The notes under the pieces: generated by a model
What the model was told of the DNA's origin: nothing
Seen by the model: only the letters and a program-made list of their open reading frames with translations
Databases searched by the model: none
Source of the DNA: Verrucomicrobiales bacterium
GTDB lineage: Bacteria > Verrucomicrobiota > Verrucomicrobiia > Verrucomicrobiales > DEV007
Length of the DNA: 64,000 nucleotides
Direction: 5' to 3'
Assembly (NCBI GenBank): GCA_028047635.1
Contig: JAOFXR010000010.1
Coordinates: 1 to 64,000 of the forward strand
Shown here: piece after piece, positions 53,898 through 63,275 of the stretch
Layout of the letters: the number at the start of each line of letters is the position of its first letter
How positions within the stretch are numbered: position 1 is the first letter of the stretch
Program-made: the position numbers and the translations under genes

Positions 53898-54896
53898 TTA
53901 AGGCAATAGGTCAGAAACAGCCTCACGCTCTTCTCTCAGCTCTTGAACCGAAGCCTCGATTTTGGCCGCACTAAACTCATTAACCGGCACTCCCTGAACG
54001 ATTTCCCAGTTCTCTCCGTCCGTTTTGATAGGAAAGGACGAAATCAGTCCTTCGTCGACGCCATAGGACCCGTCAGAACAAACGCAAACGCTGTTCGTGT
54101 CGCCTTCAGCTGTGGGAGTGGTAAGCCCACGAACTGTATCAACAATCGCATTAGCAGCGGAAGCCGCCGAACTCGAACCACGGGCCGCAATAATCGCCGC
54201 GCCGCGCTTCTGAACCGTCTCGATGAATTCGCCCTGAAGCCACGCCTCATCGGGAATAACCTCAGCTGCTGGCTTACCGGAAATCTGGGCATTGTAAAAA
54301 TCAGGATACTGAGTCGCTGAGTGATTCCCCCAAATCGTAGTATTGGAAACTTCGCTTACGTGAACGCCTGCCTTCGCAGCAAGCTGAGACTTGGCGCGGT
54401 TCTCGTCGAGACGAGTCATCGCAAACCATCGATCACTGGAAAAGTCAGCTCCGGCAACGGCCGAAGCACTGTTCATCGCGATGAGACAGTTGGTGTTACA
54501 GGGATTTCCGACCACCAAGGTGCGGGCACCGGGAGCAGCATTAGCAGCGATTGCTTGCCCTTGACCAGTGAAAATTTTGCCATTAATCCCGAGAAGATCC
54601 TTACGCTCCATTCCTGCTTTGCGTGGAACGCTGCCCACGAGGAGAGACCAGTCAGCATCTTCGAATCCGACATTGAGGTCAGAAGTCGCGACGATATCGG
54701 TCAAAAGCGGGAACGCACAATCATCCAATTCCATGACAACGCCTTCAAGCGCCTTCATTCCGGGCTCTATTTCAATCAAATTGAGCGCCACTTTCTGGTC
54801 GGGGCCAAACATGGCTCCACTGGCGATTCGAAAAAGGAGGGAGTAACCGATTTGACCGGCGGCTCCCGTGATTGCGACACGGATTGGTTTGCTCAT
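53898..54896 (-). CDS. mdh: Malate dehydrogenase
   Basis: A 332-residue NAD-dependent enzyme of the TCA cycle that interconverts malate and oxaloacetate in the cytoplasm. [19 protein letters not shown] is the nucleotide loop of type-2 malate dehydrogenases; [17 protein letters not shown] holds the arginine-bearing substrate loop; [13 protein letters not shown] and [14 protein letters not shown] follow; [11 protein letters not shown] contains the catalytic His. Length matches the family (about 327-333). It stands just upstream of the megasynthase promoter region on the same strand, and its role is housekeeping. Confidence 0.96.
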   Translation of the reverse strand: MSKPIRVAITGAAGQIGYSLLFRIASGAMFGPDQKVALNLIEIEPGMKALEGVVMELDDCAFPLLTDIVATSDLNVGFEDADWSLLVGSVPRKAGMERKDLLGINGKIFTGQGQAIAANAAPGARTLVVGNPCNTNCLIAMNSASAVAGADFSSDRWFAMTRLDENRAKSQLAAKAGVHVSEVSNTTIWGNHSATQYPDFYNAQISGKPAAEVIPDEAWLQGEFIETVQKRGAAIIAARGSSSAASAANAIVDTVRGLTTPTAEGDTNSVCVCSDGSYGVDEGLISSFPIKTDGENWEIVQGVPVNEFSAAKIEASVQELREEREAVSDLLP

Positions 54897-54952
54897 AAAC
54901 TTTAGAAAATCTGATATTGTTTGTATGCGGAAGAGTAGCTTGTAAACAGGCG

Positions 54953-56686
54953 TTAGAAGCCGCCCACTTTTCGCGAACGTCCCGTCTCATTCAAGGCATT
55001 TTTTAACATCTCTCGGAGTTCGCTGAAAGCCTTTCCTGCAACGAGTTCGTCACCTGTCATCGGAACCCGGTAACTCCAGTTGGTCCCGTCTATCACGCCG
55101 GGAACGTTGATACGCTCGGTTGACAGTATCAGGTCATTAATCATGACCGCAATTCGATCCGAGTTCGACATCGAAATCTCTCTCAAAAGCTTGTACCAGA
55201 TCTCGTCCGAGTAGGCCGGCGGCTCTTCATCCGAGAACTCAATCCCCGCGAAAGAACAAAGAGTTGCGAGAAAATTGCGTGAATCCCACCACTCGGGGCT
55301 GCCATGCTCCTCATCCTGCATGCTCTGGAACTGCTGCTCCCATTGAGCACGAACCGGAAAATGATCATGTGTCGCGTAGGCGGCGAACGAACAAGTCGGA
55401 TAATGAAGCCCTGAGGCGACGTGACCGTCCTTGAACTCCCACTGCGGCACTTTCATGCCGGCAATCTTAAGCTCTGCGAGCGAAGGCCGCACATAATCGG
55501 GAACCTTACCGAGATCTTCTGCAATCACTTCGGCATCTCCTGCTGCTTCCTGAATCATCTTGAGATACTTCTCTCCATCTTCACGATTGAGGTGTTTAGC
55601 CTCGTCATTATGATCAGGACGAGGCCGAAAACGAGGTCGACGCCCGTCACACCTCGACGCGGCCTCTTCATCCGATAAGGGTAAAAACTCTTCGTTTCTC
55701 ACTGGATTCCAGGGGAATGAGTAAATGCGATAGAAACCGAGCGCATGATCGACACGGAACATTTTAAATATCTCGGTCGTCTTCGCAATCCGCTGGCGCC
55801 ACCAGTCAAATTTCCGTTCTTCGAGCACATCCCAGCGGTAAAGAGGAATCCCCCAATTCTGTCCCCACTTCTGAACGAACTCATCATCCTTGAACAGTTG
55901 CTCAGGTGGAGCGCCCCCATACCAATCGAGATCAAACATCTCGAGATTGGCCCAGACATCAACACTGTAAAGACTGACACCAAAGGGAATGTCCCCCATC
56001 AAGCTGATTCCGCGGCTTGCGGCATACTCTCGAATCGCTCCCCATTGCTCAAAAGCAACCCACTGGACATAAGCGTAATAGCGAAGCTCACGATCAATTC
56101 CCTCGGGATTAAGCTTCGCCTCTTTCAAGATCCCAGCAAGTGCGTCATCCTTGTTCTGAAGGCCATCACTCCACTGTTGCCAGACCTGGCTCCCCCCTTC
56201 ACGATCCATAAAAAGGCGAAAAAGGCAGTAGTCATTGAGCCAACCGGCTTCATTGGCACAAAATTCATCGAAAGAGCCTGCACGAACGTCGACGCGGCCA
56301 TAAACCGTGTCACAAAAATGGTCGAATGCGCTGCGCAACAACTCATGTTTCAGCTTCCGAACGGGCACATAATCGACCGCACCCTCATTCATTGCCGCAA
56401 GATCATAGTTCCCTGTGATTCGCTCGAAAGCGGCGGCATCAAGGTCCTTGAGCCCGTCACGCGAACAATTCAGCGTCATAGGCTCGATCGCCACCGAGCT
56501 GATCGCGTTGTAAGGGCTGTTGTCGGGCCCTGTCTCGTTGATCGGAAGCAGCTGCACGAAGCCCATACCGACCTCAGAAGCAAAGCGAACAAAATCGCGA
56601 AGTGACCTGACATCGCCGATGCCCAGGTCATTTTCGCCACGAAGTGAAAAAACCGGAACCAAAATTCCGGCGAGTCGTTGTTCCAT
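54953..56686 (-). CDS. malQ: 4-alpha-glucanotransferase (amylomaltase, GH77)
   Basis: A 577-residue cytoplasmic enzyme that moves alpha-1,4-glucan segments in maltodextrin or glycogen metabolism. [21 protein letters not shown] and [19 protein letters not shown] are family hallmarks. The catalytic set is visible: D313 in [13 protein letters not shown] (nucleophile), E390 in [10 protein letters not shown] (acid/base) and D441 in ATHDHFP. The His following the last Asp replaces the more common Asn. The start at 56686 is chosen because upstream codons show no family match. It may be expressed from its own promoter; mdh lies 56 bases downstream. Confidence 0.94.
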   Translation of the reverse strand: MEQRLAGILVPVFSLRGENDLGIGDVRSLRDFVRFASEVGMGFVQLLPINETGPDNSPYNAISSVAIEPMTLNCSRDGLKDLDAAAFERITGNYDLAAMNEGAVDYVPVRKLKHELLRSAFDHFCDTVYGRVDVRAGSFDEFCANEAGWLNDYCLFRLFMDREGGSQVWQQWSDGLQNKDDALAGILKEAKLNPEGIDRELRYYAYVQWVAFEQWGAIREYAASRGISLMGDIPFGVSLYSVDVWANLEMFDLDWYGGAPPEQLFKDDEFVQKWGQNWGIPLYRWDVLEERKFDWWRQRIAKTTEIFKMFRVDHALGFYRIYSFPWNPVRNEEFLPLSDEEAASRCDGRRPRFRPRPDHNDEAKHLNREDGEKYLKMIQEAAGDAEVIAEDLGKVPDYVRPSLAELKIAGMKVPQWEFKDGHVASGLHYPTCSFAAYATHDHFPVRAQWEQQFQSMQDEEHGSPEWWDSRNFLATLCSFAGIEFSDEEPPAYSDEIWYKLLREISMSNSDRIAVMINDLILSTERINVPGVIDGTNWSYRVPMTGDELVAGKAFSELREMLKNALNETGRSRKVGGF

Positions 56687-56784
56687 AGTACGTAGGGATG
56701 CAATCTTAAGATGACATCTCAAGAGACGGTCATCGAGATCAATGCCGAATCTTAGATGATGGCTGTCAGAAAACCACCCGAAAA

Positions 56785-57699
56785 TTATTCCAATCCAAGC
56801 GCCTTCAGCGGGTTCGCTCGAAACACCAAATCAATCTCGGAATCGTTCATTCCTAAATGACTTCGCAGGTTTCTTGCCACCTCATGCCCCCGAATCGTCG
56901 AACCGGCAAGATTGGGAGAACCAGGTCGTCGGGCAACCCCGTGCTCATCGATTTCCACCGGAGCGCCGGACAACTCGTAGGTGCCCGGACCGAGTCCCGC
57001 CGCCATGATCGCATCGGTCGTCATAATTGTCCGCTCAAGCCCTGCAATTTTCAGGTAATTGTTGAGCGCAAAAAATGGGACATGCGCCCCATCAGGAATA
57101 AAACAAAGCCACAACCGGTCTGAAAGCGACAGCGCTCGCTGAATGAAATTCTCATGCCGATTTACTGTCACGGGACAACCATTCCCCAAATGAGTCACCA
57201 TCGAGAGCCCCGCATCAATCGCCCGCTCCAAAGTCTGCATGCTGGGATCGCAATGGCCCGCTGAAACGGTAATTCCCTGCTCTGCGATGAAACGCGTCGT
57301 TGCAGCGCCTTCGTCGTATTCCGGTGCCAGGGTGATAAGACGAACGAGCCCGTTTCCAGCATCGATAAGGCGCTTCGCATCCTCAACATTCGCCGGGCAT
57401 ACCTCGCTCGCGGGATGAGCCCCGACATAGCCTTCGAGAGGACTGATGAAAGGCCCCTCGACATGAAATCCACGAACCATTTTCTTAATCAGAGGATCCT
57501 CGTCACGGAATTCCACCATCCGCTCCAGCTTTCCAACCAAGGCGTCCACCGAATCCGTAATAATTGTCGCAAGAAAGCTCTCAATCCCATCCGCCGCGAG
57601 CGATTCGCAGGCAGAGTGAAACTCTTCCGCTGTCATGTGATCCGAACAAAAATCCGTTCCACCATATCCGTTTACCTGGAGATCAAAATAGGTCATCAC
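56785..57699 (-). CDS. nagA: N-acetylglucosamine-6-phosphate deacetylase (short form)
   Basis: A 304-residue amidohydrolase that removes acetate from GlcNAc-6-phosphate to feed NagB. FDLQVNGYGGTDF, FHVEGPFISPLEGYVGAH, VSAGHCDPSMQT with a metal His, VTHLGNGCP, and TTDAIMAAGLGPGTYEL with the catalytic Asp are in order; it ends in ANPLKALGLE as in full NagA. The N-terminal beta-sandwich of about 50 residues that most NagA proteins have before the barrel is missing, and the first visible codon is two methionines before the barrel strand. An upstream GTG extension is not present. A nagB-type gene lies about 43 kb away. Confidence 0.88.
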   Translation of the reverse strand: MMTYFDLQVNGYGGTDFCSDHMTAEEFHSACESLAADGIESFLATIITDSVDALVGKLERMVEFRDEDPLIKKMVRGFHVEGPFISPLEGYVGAHPASEVCPANVEDAKRLIDAGNGLVRLITLAPEYDEGAATTRFIAEQGITVSAGHCDPSMQTLERAIDAGLSMVTHLGNGCPVTVNRHENFIQRALSLSDRLWLCFIPDGAHVPFFALNNYLKIAGLERTIMTTDAIMAAGLGPGTYELSGAPVEIDEHGVARRPGSPNLAGSTIRGHEVARNLRSHLGMNDSEIDLVFRANPLKALGLE

Positions 57700-57797
57700 C
57701 GAATTGATAATGAAATCGCAGCGAGCTGTCCAACCATCAGTTCACCTGATTCCCTTTTCAAGGAGAGGCTGCATCTTGAGCACGACCAAACCGCTCA

Positions 57798-59786
57798 CTA
57801 AGACTCCTCAATCTCCACCGGCGCATCCGGCAGCGCATCGAGAAACAGTTTTCCGTAACGCTTACTCAAAATCCGGTTATCGAGCAAGACAACCATTCCC
57901 TCATCTTCACCACTGCGGATAAGGCGGCCAACGCCCTGCCTGAGCTTCAAAATCGCCTCGGGAACGGTGTATTGCATGAATGAATTCCCCCCGTGCTCTT
58001 CAATATGCTCAAGCCTCGCTTGCGTCAGTGGATGATCCGGAACCGCAAATGGAAGACGCGTGATAATCACATTCGTAAGCGCTTTCCCCGGGACATCCAC
58101 GCCCGTCCAGAAGCTGTCCGTGCCAAAAAGCACGCTCGTTTCCTCTTCCTTAAAGGCCTCAATGAGCTGGCCCCGCGAACTCCCCTGCCCCTGCACTAAC
58201 AAAGTCAGCGATTCACCCTCGAAAAAATCTTTCAGCAACTCCGAGGTCCGCTGCATCAACTTGTAACTTGTAAAAAGGACAAACGCCCTTCCCCCGGATT
58301 TGGCAATGAAATGCTTAATCCACTTCGCAAGAGAGGCTTCATACCCGTCTGCACGGGGTTCGGGCATATTTCGAACCAGATGAATCGTCATCTGCATTCG
58401 ATAGTCAAATGGGCTCCCGATCTGAACCGCTTCGACCTCTTCCGCGCCGACCCGACCTTTGAAATACCCAAGATCTTTCTCCCCTATTCCCAGCGTCGCA
58501 CTCGTAAAAACACAGGGCCGATCCCTCTCGAAAAAGACCGGTTTCAAAAGCTCCGACACATCAATCGGTGCCGCATTCAAAGTCAATGCCTCGCGATGGT
58601 CCTTCTCCACCCAATAGACAAGGCCATCTTCCTGCTGATCCAGAAATGTCGACAGCGCCGCCCGCATTTCGTTGAGACGACGCGCGAGTTCGTTGAGCTC
58701 GTTTTTTGTGGTCTCCTTCGCGAGTTCTGCCTGAGCCCGGGCTCGGCGGCTCACCTCGATTAACCCCGCTCCGAGTGTATCATCGACCAATTCAGGCTCC
58801 CGGACACGAAATTCACGTCCCCAGTCGCCCCACACGCAGGCTTCTTCGATATCGCCGAAGAATTCATCGATATCGTCGAGAAGCTTCATCGTGAGCCGAC
58901 GCCCCGCCGTGTCTCCGGTGAATTGAAAGAGTCCCTTTCGATTCTTCGGGTTAAAAAGCCGGTGGAGATCGAACTTCATTCCCGTTTGGGAAAGCGAAAT
59001 CCCCAACTGCCTCGCCGCCACCTGCTCAAGCGTATGAGCCTCATCAAAAATCAGAAAATCATTCGCAAAGAGGAAGCCCTTTCCCGAGTCGCTGAACTCC
59101 GTATTACTGCTCAGCAGCGTAAAAAAGAGCGTGTGGTTCAGGACCAACACATCCGCATCCGCGACCAGTTTGCGCACTTCCTGGTAAAAGCAGTTTCCGT
59201 TAGGCCCGCAACTGCGCGCGGTGCAGGCATGTGTCTCGCTGCAAACCTGAGACCAAACCCGCGGGGCCGGAGAAAATCCTAGTTCACTCAAGGTTCCCAG
59301 CTCCGTCGTTTGAGCCCATTCCCAAATGGCCTTGAGTTCTTCGAGTTCGGATGACGAGAACATTTCTCCGCCACCCGACATCGCGATTCGCAGTCGCACC
59401 GGACAAAGATAATTTCGGCGCCCCTTTAGCAAAAGCGCCTTGAAAGGCTCATCCATCACCGATTGCAGCAATGGGAGATCCTTTTCGATCAACTGTTCCT
59501 GTAAATTGATCGTGTGCGTCGAGATAATCGCTTTTCGACTCTCGCTAAGCGCTTTTTTCACCGCAGGAGCCAGATAAGCGAGCGATTTGCCCACCCCGGT
59601 TCCCGCTTCAACGACAAGCGGACGTTCCTCCTCCAGCGCTCGGGCCACCGCAACCGCCATCTGCTGCTGCTCAGGCCGATACTCGAAATCCTTCAGCCCC
59701 GAGAGCGCACCCGTGTCGCTGAAAAACGCACCCGTCGATTGGGTAAGAGATTCTGAGGCATTACCGAGATCTGAAATACTTATCAC
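57798..59786 (-). CDS. dinG: DinG-family ATP-dependent DNA helicase
   Basis: A 662-residue superfamily 2 helicase of the XPD/DinG iron-sulfur group, likely acting in DNA repair or R-loop removal. Walker A is VEAGTGVGKS; the DEAH box is FDEAHTLEQVA. Four cysteines spaced for a 4Fe-4S cluster are seen between them: one in YLCPVR, then HAC, RSC and GNC. Later helicase motifs include CVFTSATLG, DSFWTGVDVPG, and QGVGRLIRSGEDEG. There is no N-terminal exonuclease domain. It begins 173 bases left of the flavin operon and is transcribed in the same direction. Confidence 0.93.
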   Translation of the reverse strand: MISISDLGNASESLTQSTGAFFSDTGALSGLKDFEYRPEQQQMAVAVARALEEERPLVVEAGTGVGKSLAYLAPAVKKALSESRKAIISTHTINLQEQLIEKDLPLLQSVMDEPFKALLLKGRRNYLCPVRLRIAMSGGGEMFSSSELEELKAIWEWAQTTELGTLSELGFSPAPRVWSQVCSETHACTARSCGPNGNCFYQEVRKLVADADVLVLNHTLFFTLLSSNTEFSDSGKGFLFANDFLIFDEAHTLEQVAARQLGISLSQTGMKFDLHRLFNPKNRKGLFQFTGDTAGRRLTMKLLDDIDEFFGDIEEACVWGDWGREFRVREPELVDDTLGAGLIEVSRRARAQAELAKETTKNELNELARRLNEMRAALSTFLDQQEDGLVYWVEKDHREALTLNAAPIDVSELLKPVFFERDRPCVFTSATLGIGEKDLGYFKGRVGAEEVEAVQIGSPFDYRMQMTIHLVRNMPEPRADGYEASLAKWIKHFIAKSGGRAFVLFTSYKLMQRTSELLKDFFEGESLTLLVQGQGSSRGQLIEAFKEEETSVLFGTDSFWTGVDVPGKALTNVIITRLPFAVPDHPLTQARLEHIEEHGGNSFMQYTVPEAILKLRQGVGRLIRSGEDEGMVVLLDNRILSKRYGKLFLDALPDAPVEIEES

Positions 59787-59959
59787 AGGGCCTTAGACAT
59801 CCGACCAAACCCTCTAAGGTGCAAGACCAAACAGGGTTTAATGACAGCTTTTTCAGTGATCGCGGGAACCCGAGGTGAAAACACCCCTCAGGAAAGAGTA
59901 CGACAAACCAATCCAGTCGATCAGGAGAATCGAACCAAACCGATCATCAGCCAATCAGA

Positions 59960-61237
59960 TCACCCAGCCGACATCGCTGCCAAATCAGCTACCCGGAAAC
60001 CGTAGTCCAGTTCGGTAGGCAGCTCGCAGATTTCGCGAACCGCGGTAAAGAGATCCTCGAACTTATCAATGAATACATCACCAACGAGTAGGTCGGTGAG
60101 CACAGGGCGAAGCTCAGGATGCTTTTTGACGAGCTTCCCGAAATTGAACTCAGGATGGTAGAAGGCGCAGACGATCTTTCTCATCCGCTCAATTGCGAGG
60201 CAGACATCGTTTCCATATTGCTCGAACTGAGCCGCACTGGTATCCCCTTTTTCAAGAGCCAGATCAATCGCATCGGCGGCGAGTTCGCCTGACTTGAGTG
60301 CCAGAAAGACACCGGAAGAGAAAACGGGATCCAGGAAGGCGAAGGCATCACCAACGAGAACAACACCATCTCCTGCGCAGTAATTAGAGCGGTAACTGTA
60401 TTCACCCGTGATCCAGTATTGCCCTACTTGCTTACCTGACTCGAGGTGCTCGGTGATCCACACATTCTCCTCGATTTCACGATCAAAAATCTCACTTGGC
60501 TCGCGTGAATCGCGGTAAAGGTAATCGCGATCGGCAACAAGCCCCACGCTGACCCTATTCCCTCGCATTGGGATATACCAAAACCACCCTTTGTTAGGGA
60601 TGTAGGCAACTGTGGTCGAGCCTGCATCGAGACCCGGGTCGCGCATAGCCCCTTCGTAGTATGTCCAGATGGCAATTTTATTCAGTTCCGGATCTCGATT
60701 TCGCCACTTCTGTTTGCTCGCGACGACACAATCCCGACCTGAACCATCAATGACGATCTTTGCAAAGACGTCTCGCGACTCACCCTCTAAATTCTCAACC
60801 GAAACGCCGATCACAGCGCCGGACTCATTCTTGATGAGTTGAGTCACCTTTTGCTCATCAAGCACTTCGGCACCAAGCTCCTTCGCGCGATCGACCAACA
60901 TTTGATCAAACTCCATTCGCTCAACCTGCCAGGTCACCGCAGACGCTCTGTTATCATGCTCAAAAAAGTAGAACGGCTTCGAGATCTGACCGTCCGTCGA
61001 GACGAACTGAACGCTGTGCTTCTGCTGAAATCCGATCTCATCCATTTTCTCTGTGAGACCAAGCCGATCGAGAGTGAACCAGCAAAAGGGCATCATTGAT
61101 TCACCGACATGGTAGCGTGGGAACTTCTCTTTCTCGAGAACAAGAACGCGTCTCCCCTTCTCAGCCAGTAAGGCAGCTGAAGTGGCTCCGGCGGGGCCAG
61201 CTCCGATTACGACTACATCCCAATTTGAATCACTCAT
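59960..61237 (-). CDS. FAD-dependent oxidoreductase with halogenase motifs
   Basis: A 425-residue flavin enzyme. Residues 9-30 hold the FAD loop GAGPAGATSAALLAEKG. FPRYHVGESMMP follows, as in flavin halogenases and geranylgeranyl-reductase-like proteins. The halogenase WxWxIP signature is complete (W218-F-W220-Y-I-P223). Lys73 lies where the PltA/CmlS-type enzymes have the haloamine lysine (QKHSVQFV). GDAFAFLDPVFSSG is the second FAD motif. Many relatives with these motifs do not halogenate, so the activity is inferred. It is the last gene of a four-gene operon, 18 bases after the chorismate-lyase-like gene. Confidence 0.75.
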   Translation of the reverse strand: MSDSNWDVVVIGAGPAGATSAALLAEKGRRVLVLEKEKFPRYHVGESMMPFCWFTLDRLGLTEKMDEIGFQQKHSVQFVSTDGQISKPFYFFEHDNRASAVTWQVERMEFDQMLVDRAKELGAEVLDEQKVTQLIKNESGAVIGVSVENLEGESRDVFAKIVIDGSGRDCVVASKQKWRNRDPELNKIAIWTYYEGAMRDPGLDAGSTTVAYIPNKGWFWYIPMRGNRVSVGLVADRDYLYRDSREPSEIFDREIEENVWITEHLESGKQVGQYWITGEYSYRSNYCAGDGVVLVGDAFAFLDPVFSSGVFLALKSGELAADAIDLALEKGDTSAAQFEQYGNDVCLAIERMRKIVCAFYHPEFNFGKLVKKHPELRPVLTDLLVGDVFIDKFEDLFTAVREICELPTELDYGFRVADLAAMSAG

Positions 61238-61255
61238 AAAAACGAAAGGTTCTCT

Positions 61256-61882
61256 CTATTTAGTTACGGTCTGAACCCACTGTTCGGATTCATTCGAGCG
61301 CGGCAAAATCTCGACGATATCGGCGAAAACCATACCATCAGCATCGAGAAGCTGATTGCATCGCCCGTAAAGAATCTCGCCTTCGCGCTGGTCGAGAGCC
61401 CCGGCAATCAACGGGTCTCCCGGAACTGAAAAATAGCTCGAGGGCTTGCCGCTGTGAACAACTTCGTAATCTCCCAGAATGCCTCCAAGCGGTTTCTTAC
61501 CGCTGATGACTTCCTCCCGAACCTTTTCAGGGAGCGATTTCAGCTGAATCGCAATGGCCCCATACTCGACCGGCTTATCAGAAGCCTTCGCGTGCAAACT
61601 AACCAGACGCATCACGAATGCATCGGTGGACTCATGCGCATGAACTTCCAGATAGAGTTTCGAATGATGAAATGCCGCCAGAGTCGGGGTCATATCATTC
61701 TGATGAACAAGTAACGAGCGATAAGGATACGGAACCTCACTTCCTTCAAGAAAGGTAAAGTCAGGCAGTTCCGCGCCTGCTTTCTCGTAGAAAAAGTGGA
61801 ATGGCAACAGTTGATGAAGTGCCTCTGCCAGCGCATCGCTCGCAGCCTGCCTCATTTGAGATGGATCAGGTGTAGCGTGCAT
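61256..61882 (-). CDS. Chorismate-lyase-like (UbiC/DUF98-type) protein
   Basis: A 208-residue protein. By pattern it resembles the UbiC fold: YPYRSLLVHQNDMTPTL (R55), KPLGGILG (130-137, cf. the PLG loop of UbiC), LYGRCNQLLDADG (171-183) and DIVEILP with E191, in the same order as in the E. coli enzyme that makes 4-hydroxybenzoate from chorismate. The first conserved arginine of UbiC is not clear here. The start at 61882 overlaps the radical SAM stop by 17 bases; the longer frame to 61924 is less likely. The match is by eye only, so a different function is possible. Confidence 0.5.
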   Translation of the reverse strand: MHATPDPSQMRQAASDALAEALHQLLPFHFFYEKAGAELPDFTFLEGSEVPYPYRSLLVHQNDMTPTLAAFHHSKLYLEVHAHESTDAFVMRLVSLHAKASDKPVEYGAIAIQLKSLPEKVREEVISGKKPLGGILGDYEVVHSGKPSSYFSVPGDPLIAGALDQREGEILYGRCNQLLDADGMVFADIVEILPRSNESEQWVQTVTK

Positions 61883-63245
61883 CACGATGTTCTTCGAGGA
61901 AGAAGCCATGAAGAAGGCGGTCAATTTGAAGCAACCCGTCGCGACTCACGACGATGTCTCCCTTATCAATGGAAAAATAGCCCTGCTCCTTGAGCGCGGC
62001 GAGTTCAGCGGGGAACCGGGCCTCAGGATCAACGCCATACTTGTCTTTGAAATACTGCAGGCTGGTCCTACCGAGCTTGAGTTGGAGAACAAACTCGCGA
62101 ATAAAACGCTCTTCGGCATTCGTCTTGTAAGAACGGAAAATAGGAAGTTCTCCGCTATCGACCTGAGTCATATAGGGCCCCACATCAGCTTGGTTCTGAT
62201 AATGCACTCCTCCGAAATGACCAAAGCTGGCAACCCCGGCAGAGAGTAAATCAGCCCCTTCCCACAGACTGTCACGATAGATAAACTTTGTTGTCTCGGG
62301 ATTTTTCACCACGGTGTAGGCGCTGTTCACGGTGTAGCCGGCGTCCTGAAACTGATCAAACGCCCAGTCGACCCACCTTCGCTTCGTCTGCCAATTCGCG
62401 ACGGGAGCAGTAATCCGACCAGAGGACTTCATCTCTTTGTAAATCGTTGTATTATAGGGAATCTCCATCTGGTAAATCGTGACACAATCAGGAGATTGCT
62501 CGATCGCCGTTTCGACGCATCGCTTCCAGTTGTCCTCGGTCTCATCCATCATTCCTGCGATGAGATCAATATTGACCTGATCGAATCCAAGCGTGTTCGC
62601 AAACCCGAGAGCGCGAAACGCTTCTTTTGATCGGTGCGCCCGTCCATTCACTTCGAGAATGTGATCATCAAAGTTTTCAATTCCGAGGCTGAGCCTGGTT
62701 ACACCGATGTCACGAAGTGCTTCGAGCTTCTTCTCAGTCAGCGTTCCCGGCTCGCACTCGAAAGCGACTTCTTCAGCCTCATCCCAGGAGAAAGAATCCT
62801 TCATTCGATTCGTCAGATCCGTGAGCTGTTTGATCGAAAGATAACTTGGGGTGCCGCCTCCAAAATAAACGAATTGAGGTTTCCTCCCCGCGAGATACGA
62901 GGTTTGCGCGTAACGCTCAAACTCCTTGATCCCCGCATCGAGATAAGCGTTGATCTCATTGGAATTTTTATCGGTGTAAACGCGGAAATAGCAGAAATGG
63001 CAACGTTTCCGGCAAAACGGGATATGAAAATAAACTCCGAGATTCGTGTCCTTGGGAGTTGGTGAGTTGAGAACCTCGTGGATTTGCTTCTGTTCTTTAT
63101 CCTCACGATCCCAGAAGGAAAACGGAGGGTAGTTTGCTACGAAGTAATTTCCGACCTCCGTGTCATCCCCTTCACCATCGGAGAGCGGGACGTTCAATTT
63201 ATCAATAAGACCGTCGGAGGATTTGGAATTGGCTGTTTCAGACAT
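61866..63245 (-). CDS. HemN-like radical SAM protein
   Basis: A 459-residue radical SAM enzyme. The cluster motif is C78-RKR-C82-HF-C85, preceded by VYFHIPFC as in coproporphyrinogen III oxidases. FVYFGGGTPSYLS binds SAM, and VAFECEPGTLTEKKLEAL, RLSLGIENFDDHIL and QVNIDLIAGMMDETEDNW follow the HemN order. A HemN-type C-terminal domain is present (residues about 370-455). Given its operon partners it is more likely a HemN-like methyltransferase or other tailoring enzyme than the haem-pathway oxidase, but this is inferred. The start at 63245 lies 30 bases after the PQQ-type gene. Confidence 0.85.
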   Translation of the reverse strand: MSETANSKSSDGLIDKLNVPLSDGEGDDTEVGNYFVANYPPFSFWDREDKEQKQIHEVLNSPTPKDTNLGVYFHIPFCRKRCHFCYFRVYTDKNSNEINAYLDAGIKEFERYAQTSYLAGRKPQFVYFGGGTPSYLSIKQLTDLTNRMKDSFSWDEAEEVAFECEPGTLTEKKLEALRDIGVTRLSLGIENFDDHILEVNGRAHRSKEAFRALGFANTLGFDQVNIDLIAGMMDETEDNWKRCVETAIEQSPDCVTIYQMEIPYNTTIYKEMKSSGRITAPVANWQTKRRWVDWAFDQFQDAGYTVNSAYTVVKNPETTKFIYRDSLWEGADLLSAGVASFGHFGGVHYQNQADVGPYMTQVDSGELPIFRSYKTNAEERFIREFVLQLKLGRTSLQYFKDKYGVDPEARFPAELAALKEQGYFSIDKGDIVVSRDGLLQIDRLLHGFFLEEHRDARYT

Positions 63246-63275
63246 GAGAATTAGAGGAAGTCCGTGTTGGACGTT

